Assembly: GCA_012270065.1 (NCBI GenBank)
Contig: JAAXJB010000059.1
Coordinates: 1 to 61,141, forward strand
Origin: Rubripirellula sp.
GTDB taxonomy: Bacteria > Planctomycetota > Planctomycetia > Pirellulales > Pirellulaceae
Direction: 5' to 3'
DNA length: 61,141 nucleotides
Shown: positions 26,064 to 34,065 of the stretch, piece after piece
How positions within the stretch are numbered: position 1 is the stretch's first letter
How the letters are laid out: each line of letters opens with the position of its first letter
Notes under the pieces: generated by a model
What the model saw: only the letters and a program-made list of their open reading frames with translations
What the model was told of the DNA's origin: nothing
Databases searched by the model: none
Made by a program: the position numbers and the translations under genes

Positions 26064-27344
26064 CTACTGGTTGAGCTGTTCTTCGATGGTTTCGCCGGCG
26101 GCTCGTGTGCCGAGGGCGCCCCACAGACCGTAGGGACTCTTCGCCCCTGGCGCGGTTAGCGGACCTCGCCAACCAGGCGAACCACCTGACCCGCGTTCCA
26201 CCGGTGGTGCTGTGGCGTCACCTGCTTCAACGCTGTCCGTCATGAACACAACGGCACCGTCAGCCATCAGCACGTGAGCACCGCCCTGGTGACGGCTACC
26301 CGCTGACATGATGGTCTCGTTGTAGTCACCACCATTACTCAAATGGCAGTTTGGACTGTTGGGTGGCAGGATCGTCTGCATACCCGTGTAATGGGTTCGG
26401 AAGTCAGCCCATCGGACACCACGCATCTGAGTACCACCGGTCGACACGTTCGCGCCGGCTCCCCAAAAGGCAGGACGCTCAGGGTCGATGTTGACATTGT
26501 TCTTGCACAAGCTCGGATTGGATGCAGCGCCATTGGAACCACCACCGATTCGAGCGAAGTCAGCTTTGACTTCACGCTGCTGGATCGAGGTACAGATCTC
26601 GCCAGCTGCGATTGTGTTTGCGAGACCATCAAGGATGTCACGGAACTTTGAGTCGTGACGTGGCCAGAAGCAACCACGCATGGAAGCCTGTGCCCGTGTG
26701 GCCATCCAGTTCAGGTCTCGGAGCCTGTTTCCGTTGTTGTTGGAATTGCTCTTGAAACCAAACTCGTTTCGACCACCGTCGCGGCTACGGTCAATCGCGT
26801 CCCCGATGCAGGCACCGTAGTTGGTACGGCCGAGTCCGGGAGGACTGTAACCGGGGTCACTTGGACAACGGTAGGTTGGGACCTGTGTCATCCACGGTTC
26901 GTATGAGGTTCTCCATGGAGCAGGACCCATTGCTGGCCACATCCCGTTGACAACGTTGCCGGGCATCGTCGTGCCAGGGGTAACGTCCATACTTGGATTC
27001 GAAATCTTTTCCCAAAGTGCTTGCTGTTCGCAGAAGGGGAGAATTGGAATCAGGAAGCTGAGGAAATTGCGTCCAGTGTTGTTGGTGTTCCACCCAGCGC
27101 TTTGAGCTGGATTACGTGTGTTACCCGTTCCGTGCTTAGGCAGTTGCTTGTACGTACTGTGGTAGTTGTGGATCGCCAATCCAATTTGCTTGAAGTTGTT
27201 ACTGCAAGACATACGTCGTGCCGCTTCGCGAGCAGCTTGAACTGCGGGAAGCAGCAAGCCGACGAGGACACCGATGATGGCGATCACGACCAAGAGTTCC
27301 ACGAGTGTGAAACCTTTCTGATCGCGAGTAGTTTTGGTCATCAT
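26064..27344 (-). CDS. DUF1559 prepilin-like secreted protein
   Basis: A 426-residue planctomycete-type protein. It starts with a type IV prepilin signal ([20 protein letters not shown], cleavage after Gly before Phe) and continues with [17 protein letters not shown], the standard opening of DUF1559. A long Gly/Asn-rich body follows. The C-terminal H-X9-DG motif is present in [14 protein letters not shown]. These proteins occur in tens of copies per planctomycete genome and are thought to form pseudopilus-like or surface structures. Two ATGs in tandem (27344, 27341) follow GGAG; the second has better spacing. A strong terminator follows. Confidence 0.95.
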   Translation of the reverse strand: MMTKTTRDQKGFTLVELLVVIAIIGVLVGLLLPAVQAAREAARRMSCSNNFKQIGLAIHNYHSTYKQLPKHGTGNTRNPAQSAGWNTNNTGRNFLSFLIPILPFCEQQALWEKISNPSMDVTPGTTMPGNVVNGMWPAMGPAPWRTSYEPWMTQVPTYRCPSDPGYSPPGLGRTNYGACIGDAIDRSRDGGRNEFGFKSNSNNNGNRLRDLNWMATRAQASMRGCFWPRHDSKFRDILDGLANTIAAGEICTSIQQREVKADFARIGGGSNGAASNPSLCKNNVNIDPERPAFWGAGANVSTGGTQMRGVRWADFRTHYTGMQTILPPNSPNCHLSNGGDYNETIMSAGSRHQGGAHVLMADGAVVFMTDSVEAGDATAPPVERGSGGSPGWRGPLTAPGAKSPYGLWGALGTRAAGETIEEQLNQ

Positions 27345-27626
27345 AAACTCCGAAAATTACAAGAAATGAGAAAATACGGGGATACCCCGGCGCGAACCCG
27401 CCTCCTTAGACTATCAACAAGCGGCGGCTCATACAACTAAAATCACGGTACTCAGACCGAGTAAATCGAGTTGATTCATGCAACGAAAAGGCGACCCACG
27501 TGATCGTGATTTCGTCAATCTGTGGGCGATCACATGAACGCATTTGGTCGCGAATTGTACGGCTGACCAGCATCCGTTTCCATCGGGCGGGCGGTTGAAT
27601 GAAGCATGAAACCGGTTTCATGCGGA

Positions 27627-29423
27627 TTAATTACCGCTGAGACGTCGTAGACCCTCGATTGCATCCTCATCCAGAGGGTTTTTTTCCAAAGCACGGCGAT
27701 AGCATTCAATCGCCTCGGATCGAGCGTTAAGAGACTCGTAGAGGGAACCCAGCCACGTGTCGACCGGTTCGAGCCTCTCGTCAACTGTCAGGGCTTGCTG
27801 GTAACACCTGATTGCTTTTTCCAGCTCACCTGTCTGTTCGTAGGCGCGACCGAGGTTCGCGTATGCCTCCGCCAATCCCGGTTCCGCCTCAATCGAACTC
27901 AACAGGTATTCAATGGAGTCCCGGAGATCACCATTCATGCCTGCCGCAACCCCGGCATTCATGTATGAGCTCGCATTCAGCACGGATTCACGATGCACGG
28001 GATAATTGCAGATCGGCACAGCGAGCATCATCGCTGAGAGTGGGAGAATGAACTGCGACCACGTGCGTTTTCTTACCATGTCCACCAGAGCAGGAAGACC
28101 GCCCGCTGCAAAAATGATCAACAGGGGGGCCAGGGGTTGGCGATAGCGGCCGAGGATGAAGAATCCGACAATGGCCGCCGTCATCACTAGAGTGAGCAGA
28201 TAGAAAAGAGACAGACGACGAAAACGCTTTCTGGTCACGATGCACCCCCAGATCGCAAGTGGACAGAGAATTCCAAAGTGCCAGATCGGTGCAATGATTC
28301 GCAGCGTGGTTGAAAAATCCCGGTAGACACGCATGCTCTCGACGTCAGGAACTTCAAAGCGGTTGACCACCATGATCGACTTGAGCGTCAACAGGCCAAT
28401 CCAGCGTGTCGGGTCCTGTTGAATCTCGTCGAATGATTTTCGAAACCAGAAACGTGAAACCTCTCGGGAGGTCATTGCGCGACCGGTTTCACGTTCAGCC
28501 AATCGCTGCGCGTCGGCCCGCTCGTACTTGGGTGTTTCATGACCCGGGACAAGTGGCAGGTAAAGTCCGTTCGATTGCAGGTTGTTTCCGATGTAAAAGT
28601 TTGGGCCTGCTTGAAAAGTAGTGGGTGACCATTCTCCGCCCAGTGAGGCATTTCTTGCTGCCACTGGAACAAGCACCACTGCGAGACCGAGGATATAGCT
28701 ACCCACGGACCACAGTTTTCCCGATCGGCTGGTGGGGAGTCGCAGTGCCATCCAGGCAGGAATGACAGGGATCCAGAGCAAAGCATTTTCGCGTGTCAGG
28801 ACAAGCAGTCCAAGCGTTATGCCAGCCAGTGTGGCGTATCGCTTGGATGCATGGCGGTTGAGGTAAGCGCAAGCGGCCAGAAGCATGCACAGCAGAAAAG
28901 AAGCCAATGCCGTTTTTTGAATGATTCCGTCGTAATAGATTGCCGGTGGGTAGAGGGCATACATTGCTGCAGCAATGAGGCCTACTTTGCGGTTGAACGC
29001 ATGCCTTCCGGCCAACCCCAGAAAGCCCACGCTGACGGTGCCCAGGATGATCTGGAAAAATCGCAGGCCGAATGTGTCTGCAGAAAATACCTTGATCAGC
29101 ACGGCCAACATGTAGGGATACAGTGGGGCCTGGTAAAACGTCTGAGTTCCGTACCAATCGCCGGCAGCGATTTGTTCTGCCCAATCGACATAGCCCCGGG
29201 CATCGCCCATCAACTGAACCACTGTTGGCAATTCAAACGTTTGCAGAACATTCAAAAGCCGCAAAAAAAATGCTACCAGGCAAATGATGCCCAGTAGCAT
29301 TTTGAACGATTGATTAAGAGATTTTCTGGCAACGCCGGGTACCGCGAGCGGTTTCGCCTCAGGGCGATGCAGCTCGTTGCGATCACTTGTTGCTCGAGAA
29401 GGCCGCCGTTTTCGCTTGCCCAT
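27627..29423 (-). CDS. GT39/PMT-type membrane glycosyltransferase with C-terminal TPRs
   Basis: A 598-residue protein. A basic N-terminus (KRKRRPSR) precedes about 10 membrane helices starting with LLGIICLVAFFLRLLNVL. The first outer loop has the acidic motif GDARGYVDWAEQI, followed by QAPLYPYMLAVLIKVF, as in GT-C enzymes that use polyprenyl-phosphate sugars. The last 130 residues (after the helix ending about residue 460) are three TPR units: AYANLGRAYEQTGELEKAIRCYQQAL, DTWLGSLYESLNARSEAIECYRRAL and surrounding. Such fusions may dock acceptor proteins. It is the last gene of a minus-strand glycosyltransferase group. Confidence 0.8.
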   Translation of the reverse strand: MGKRKRRPSRATSDRNELHRPEAKPLAVPGVARKSLNQSFKMLLGIICLVAFFLRLLNVLQTFELPTVVQLMGDARGYVDWAEQIAAGDWYGTQTFYQAPLYPYMLAVLIKVFSADTFGLRFFQIILGTVSVGFLGLAGRHAFNRKVGLIAAAMYALYPPAIYYDGIIQKTALASFLLCMLLAACAYLNRHASKRYATLAGITLGLLVLTRENALLWIPVIPAWMALRLPTSRSGKLWSVGSYILGLAVVLVPVAARNASLGGEWSPTTFQAGPNFYIGNNLQSNGLYLPLVPGHETPKYERADAQRLAERETGRAMTSREVSRFWFRKSFDEIQQDPTRWIGLLTLKSIMVVNRFEVPDVESMRVYRDFSTTLRIIAPIWHFGILCPLAIWGCIVTRKRFRRLSLFYLLTLVMTAAIVGFFILGRYRQPLAPLLIIFAAGGLPALVDMVRKRTWSQFILPLSAMMLAVPICNYPVHRESVLNASSYMNAGVAAGMNGDLRDSIEYLLSSIEAEPGLAEAYANLGRAYEQTGELEKAIRCYQQALTVDERLEPVDTWLGSLYESLNARSEAIECYRRALEKNPLDEDAIEGLRRLSGN

Positions 29424-29472
29424 GGTGTTGCACGAATTGACAGCGTGAGATGCTGGCCTTGCTCGATGGTGA

Positions 29473-29646
29473 CTACTCGTCGCCTTCCTCTTCCTCTTCC
29501 GAATCCATTTGCTCCTCGTAAGCAGCGTCTTCTGCTTCGCTGGCTGCAGGATCGACTTCGATCAGAGTTGTTTCTGTGCTTGAACCGCAACCGGTCACAA
29601 AGAACAGTGAAAGCGCGAACATCATTCCAAAGAGTGTACGGGTCAT
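29473..29646 (-). CDS. Small acidic lipoprotein
   Basis: A 57-residue protein with a lipoprotein signal (MTRTLFGMMFALSLFFVTGC) and a mature part of about 38 residues that is mostly acidic: GSSTETTLIEVDPAASE, then a tail rich in Glu and Asp with a run EEEEEGDE. ATG 29646 follows the Shine-Dalgarno GGAAG; the upstream open frame to 29685 would spoil the signal. The function is unknown; a membrane-tethered polyanionic tail could bind cations or basic proteins. It lies within the glycosyltransferase group, 49 bases from the GT39/TPR gene start. Confidence 0.7.
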   Translation of the reverse strand: MTRTLFGMMFALSLFFVTGCGSSTETTLIEVDPAASEAEDAAYEEQMDSEEEEEGDE

Positions 29647-29826
29647 TTTTTCTTCCAACGAGATTTTGTTTGGGTTACTTTCCAAGCACGTATGTTGATC
29701 GAGTCAGCCGTCCGTGGCAAGCACTGGTCCCGTATTTTAGCGGCTCTTTTGCAAACTTGCCTGTCGTTTGGCGGTGACTGGATCAATTGCCATCGAAGAT
29801 TGAGTCGCGATGGGCGGGGAGTCCGT

Positions 29827-31158
29827 TCAGTATCCCATTAGCAGTTGGGAAAGATAGAGAAGAAGCCAGATCGGGGTCGATAGGCATGGTTGCAATACGA
29901 CATCAACGATGATTTCGAGGTTTGTTGACATCAGCGAAATCAAAGCGGCTAGAAAAAGAGGGGTACGCAGGTTGGATGGAGGGCTGATCGAATGCCCGTT
30001 ATCCAGCTCAGGCACGGTAACAGCCGTTTGTCCTGAACGTGAGGTTCGTGGCTTTTTACGTGATTTGTCTGCCATTCTGCTGGTTGTTTTGGCGGATGAT
30101 TTCGAGGCTGTACCGGAGGGTTTTTCTTGAGCAGGTATTGATACATTTGTCGCATCGAGCGTGTCGTTGTCCCGATGCAATGCTGCTAAGGCAGCAAAGA
30201 TAAGTGGAAATGCAAAACAACTGGCACGGGATATATCCAGCACGAGCAGACAGGAAGCGACGCAGCCAAGTGCACCTGTGAGCAGCAAAAAACTGACCAC
30301 CCGGGACTGTGATTTCCAGCTTGCCAGCAGGATCAGGATCCACGCACCCTCAAAGCAGCTCCAGCCAGCCAGTTGCCAGTATGTGGTGGTGATCAGAAGG
30401 TTATCTCCTACCATGCTGAAATCCGCCGATGACCAGGAAAACACCCTTGAGAGTATGCTTCGGGTAATGAAGTAGGCGAGGACTGCTCCGGCAATCATCC
30501 AACAATGATCCAGACGCTTCTTGCGCTCCATGTCACCACGCAGCATGATGGTCAGCCCAATCAGGCCCAGCGACATGATTGCGCGCTCGTCGGTAAAGCA
30601 TGCCAGAAACGCACAGGCCGTAAAGAGAATTGGGCGTTCAACCAGAATCAGTGTCAACGCGATTAAACCGATCGCGACCCCATCAAACGGCTTGGGTTCA
30701 AAGTTCATTGAAAAACAGGCATTGGTTGCATACAGGCCCGCCAGGATGAGTGACGTTGCAAGTCCCGCCGCCCGGTCACCGGTAATTCGGTAACCTGCAA
30801 TGATTCCGGCCAGCAGTAACAGGCAGCCGCCCAGTGAAGCTGGCAGGTACGGATGGAGACTCAACTTTTTGGCAAGAAAAACGCATGCGCTGCCGAAAAC
30901 ACGGGGCGTCAGTTTTGCACCATGGCTTCGCGAACCCGGATCGGCGGGAATCGTTAACTGCGAGGTATCGGCGAACGGATCATCAGCCTTGATCTCGTAC
31001 GCAGGAGGCAGAAATGGGGTCGCTTCATCCCATGTGAATCCATACAGACACATCGCGGGAATGCAACTCAACGTCAACGCAGCAATCAGCGATAGCATCC
31101 ATGCCTTGATGATCCAGAATCTGCCAGCGGTGAAATAACTCGGAAAATTCATGATCAT
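29827..31158 (-). CDS. Polytopic membrane protein, probable GT-C-type
   Basis: A 443-residue protein with about nine membrane helices. The first loop holds FTWDEATPFLPP, an acidic DE motif like that of GT-C glycosyltransferases, and FEPKPFDGVAIGLIALTLILVERP and CFTDERAIMSLGLIG follow. A low-complexity basic segment (about residues 345-395, Ser/Lys/Arg-rich) interrupts the helices before the last two. The pattern resembles the product of the preceding gene at 31250, with which it may share a fold. It is 91 bases downstream of that gene, so the two are probably one operon. The substrate is unknown. Confidence 0.6.
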   Translation of the reverse strand: MIMNFPSYFTAGRFWIIKAWMLSLIAALTLSCIPAMCLYGFTWDEATPFLPPAYEIKADDPFADTSQLTIPADPGSRSHGAKLTPRVFGSACVFLAKKLSLHPYLPASLGGCLLLLAGIIAGYRITGDRAAGLATSLILAGLYATNACFSMNFEPKPFDGVAIGLIALTLILVERPILFTACAFLACFTDERAIMSLGLIGLTIMLRGDMERKKRLDHCWMIAGAVLAYFITRSILSRVFSWSSADFSMVGDNLLITTTYWQLAGWSCFEGAWILILLASWKSQSRVVSFLLLTGALGCVASCLLVLDISRASCFAFPLIFAALAALHRDNDTLDATNVSIPAQEKPSGTASKSSAKTTSRMADKSRKKPRTSRSGQTAVTVPELDNGHSISPPSNLRTPLFLAALISLMSTNLEIIVDVVLQPCLSTPIWLLLYLSQLLMGY

Positions 31159-31249
31159 GATCGGTAATCAGGTACAAGGAGGATGAAAAGCGGCCGTTGC
31201 ATGACACTGATCCTGCTATCAACATGGACAAAATTCTGATGCATGTCAC

Positions 31250-32818
31250 TCAGGACACAACCGTTCTGTTGGCCCGGGTCACCATGGACCAACCAAGATT
31301 CGCAGCTTTTTCCAGCGTCATGCCCAGAATCAGCATGGTCGGGGTGATCAAGGGCAGCGCGTATCGATCCCAGGCAAAGGGCATCCACAAGACCAACAGC
31401 AAAAGTGCAATGATCCACCAAAGGACGGGGATGATTCCAAGGATCTGTTTTTTCATGCAGTTGTAGGCAATCCAGATCACAGCGACGCAGATTCCCGTGA
31501 ACGCCCAAGGGCTGAAGCAAACAAGGTTTGCCAAGGCCTGGAATCGGGCTGCAAGGCTGGTCAGGCGACCACCAAGGATGTCTTCCTGGATATCCGCTGT
31601 CAGTGCGTGTTCGTACGAAAGGGCATGTACCCCATCAACCGGGTCACCATACAAAGCAGGATTGCTGCCAATGAAGATGATCACTGCCAGTACCGCGGCA
31701 CCGCCTAAGGCATAAGTTCTTGATTTCCAGATTTCAAGATTGCCGGCGAGGGTGTCGACGGAATGGTGATGCGACTTGCTGTTTTGTTGCACTGAATTCC
31801 TTTTCGTAAAAATACTTCTCGTGGTTTCGAACACGCACCACATACCGCAAACGGCTCCCGTCATCGCCACGATCAGAGAGTTCATTTTGGATCCGCAGGC
31901 CAAGGCGAGCATGACCGCAGTGAAAAGAATACATGCAAATCGTTTCACGGATATCGTGTCTGGTAGTCTCAGTGAGCCTTCTGTGTTTTTTGTCTGGAGC
32001 GTCTTGCGTGACGTTGCGTTTTTTGCAACTGCCTGCGCTTGCCCCTTTTCGTTGTCGACTGGTACTTCGGGAGCTGGCAAGCGAAGGATTGACACCAGAC
32101 CCACAAGGAACCAGACCGAGCAGGCAATCGCGATGATGTCGATCATCGCCAGAGAATAGGCGTCAATGACAATGGGATGAATTGCGAACAGGATTCCAGC
32201 GATCACACCACCTGCTTTCCAGTTGCACTGCTGTCCCAACACCGCAATTCCAATGGATGCGAGGACACCGAACAGAAACGATGTGTTTCGGGCAACCGAA
32301 AGCTGTGCTTCGTTGAGCGGCAGATCGCGACCAGTACGCACCGCATCATGCCACTCCGGGGCGACTCGATTGGCGACTGCAAGACGCTTTGCAAATGCTT
32401 CGTCGCTACCCCATGCACCCGGCATGTTCGCGAACATCAAATAGAATGAACCCAGCAAGTCGGGAGTTGAAACAGAGTTCCCGGACCAGTGAAGAGCAGT
32501 TCCCAGAATGTATTTTCCAATGGCTGGATTCTCTCGCGCTGGCAACAGTTGCCAATCTGGACTGGAGGCGTTGCGATCAATCAGAGCAAGCTGGAAATAA
32601 TAAGTGGATCCGATCCAGTAGACTTCGTCTTCATGAAACTTTTTTGGAGCTGATAGCCAATACACCATGAAAACCACGAACGCGGGCAAAAGACATGCGA
32701 ATCGCCAGCGGATGCTGATTGCATTGCATGTTGCAGTTTCCACTGGTCGTTCGGCTGTGTCAGTGGCTTCAGGTTGCTCACGGCTCTGCTTGGTCTGTTC
32801 GCTCAATTGGTTTTGCAA
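31250..32818 (-). CDS. Membrane glycosyltransferase of the GT39/PMT type
   Basis: A 522-residue protein with about ten membrane helices. It begins with a charged cytoplasmic end and IRWRFACLLPAFVVFMVYWL, then FHEDEVYWIGSTYYF, the acidic motif in the first outer loop, and PAIGKYILGTALHW, both typical of the PMT-like GT39 enzymes that move a sugar from a polyprenyl-phosphate carrier. A linker of about 45 polar residues splits the helices in the middle. The start overlaps the GT2 gene upstream by 16 bases, so the polyprenyl-phosphate sugar synthase and this transferase are made together. Confidence 0.78.
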   Translation of the reverse strand: MQNQLSEQTKQSREQPEATDTAERPVETATCNAISIRWRFACLLPAFVVFMVYWLSAPKKFHEDEVYWIGSTYYFQLALIDRNASSPDWQLLPARENPAIGKYILGTALHWSGNSVSTPDLLGSFYLMFANMPGAWGSDEAFAKRLAVANRVAPEWHDAVRTGRDLPLNEAQLSVARNTSFLFGVLASIGIAVLGQQCNWKAGGVIAGILFAIHPIVIDAYSLAMIDIIAIACSVWFLVGLVSILRLPAPEVPVDNEKGQAQAVAKNATSRKTLQTKNTEGSLRLPDTISVKRFACILFTAVMLALACGSKMNSLIVAMTGAVCGMWCVFETTRSIFTKRNSVQQNSKSHHHSVDTLAGNLEIWKSRTYALGGAAVLAVIIFIGSNPALYGDPVDGVHALSYEHALTADIQEDILGGRLTSLAARFQALANLVCFSPWAFTGICVAVIWIAYNCMKKQILGIIPVLWWIIALLLLVLWMPFAWDRYALPLITPTMLILGMTLEKAANLGWSMVTRANRTVVS

Positions 32819-33615
32819 TCCTTTTCCGAAGAAGACTGTTCGCCGATCTGCGGCCTGGCGAGGTAATCTCCCCGACTGAAATATTTTTCCAGCCAGACAT
32901 AGGCAATGATGAAAAAATACCGGCTTCCCATCTCTCGCATTTTCAGCTTTGCCACACCAGTGCGACGGTTCTTCCAGGTGATCGGGATGATGGTCCAGCG
33001 ATAGCCACGCACGATTGCTTTGAGCGGCAACTCAACCGTCAGGTTGAAGTGGGGTGAAATCAAAGGTTGGCATCCTTTGACCGTGGATGCTCGATAGGCT
33101 TTGAAGGCGTTGGTTGTGTCATTGAGTTTGATGCGGAATAGCAAGCGGATCAGCCCGTTGACAAATCGATTCAACCTCAATTTGAGCCACGGGTAGTCGA
33201 TCACACCTCCGCCCTTGATAAAACGACTGCCAAACACACAGTCCCATCCCTCATTGAGAAGGTCCCAATAACGGACGACGTCGTTGGAATCATCAGATTC
33301 ATCAGCCATCATGATGACCAAAGCGTCTCCGTTAGCAGAATCGATACCGCACCGGACTGCTTGGCCAAAGCCACTTTCGGCACCATTTTTTACCGGCCGT
33401 ATGGCATCATTTGATTCTGCGATCCCAGTCAGAATGTCCCAGGTGGAGTCCGTGCTATGGTCATCTACCACCACAATCTCATGCGGGATGGAACGCAGTT
33501 TCAGCGTCAGGTGCAAATGTTCCACGGTCGAGGCAATGCAGCCTGCCTCATCCATCGCCGGGATGATGACACTCAGCAATGTCAGTGGTTTCGTGGATGC
33601 CTGAGTTGTATTCAT
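32803..33615 (-). CDS. GT2 polyprenyl-phosphate sugar synthase (dolichol-P-mannose synthase-like)
   Basis: A 270-residue enzyme: LLSVIIPAMDEAGCIASTVEHL, then EIVVVDDHSTDSTWDIL, GFGQAVRCGIDSANGDALVIMMADESDD (where DXD is replaced by ADESDD), VFGSRFIKGGGV and SPHFNLTVELPLKAIVRGY with TWKNRRTGVAKLKMREMGSRYF at the end, as in DPM1/ArnC-like enzymes. It likely loads a sugar onto a polyprenyl phosphate at the inner face of the membrane. No C-terminal membrane helices are present. It is the first gene of the glycosyltransferase operon. Confidence 0.88.
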   Translation of the reverse strand: MNTTQASTKPLTLLSVIIPAMDEAGCIASTVEHLHLTLKLRSIPHEIVVVDDHSTDSTWDILTGIAESNDAIRPVKNGAESGFGQAVRCGIDSANGDALVIMMADESDDSNDVVRYWDLLNEGWDCVFGSRFIKGGGVIDYPWLKLRLNRFVNGLIRLLFRIKLNDTTNAFKAYRASTVKGCQPLISPHFNLTVELPLKAIVRGYRWTIIPITWKNRRTGVAKLKMREMGSRYFFIIAYVWLEKYFSRGDYLARPQIGEQSSSEKDCKTN

Positions 33616-34065
33616 GAACGATTAAGAGCAAATTCTGAAGGCTCGACTTGCAGTCCACCCGTTCCTGTGTCAAGGCTTTTGCGATGTCTGGTTTTTGATG
33701 ATTCGGAAGCTGATCGATGACATGGGTTGGTGATGAGGGCGGAAGGCGAGTCTCCGGGCGTCCCCTGAGGTTTCCAGTGTAACCACTTCCGGATTCGAAT
33801 TGCTGCTGGGAAATGCATCGCGGTGGTGTACAGAAAAATCACGGCTGGCAACCGTCGCAAGCTTCAATCGATTGGACAGTGTATTTTGCCCTCTGGCATA
33901 AAACCGTCGCTTTCGCGAATATGAGTCTGCTGGAATGGCGCTGGCGCATGTTTGAGTTTGCACGCTGTTGCCTCACAAACTTCTGGTTTGGCCAGACTTC
34001 TGTTCTGATGTGCTGCTGGTTGTGAGTGGAACCGTTGGCTGTGAAACGTACTCTGAGGATTCAAA
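33616..34065. other. Divergent intergenic region
   Basis: About 450 bases between the GT2 gene and the RND exporter. Open frames here look like chance. Shine-Dalgarno GAGG lies about eight bases before the exporter ATG. Confidence 0.45.
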
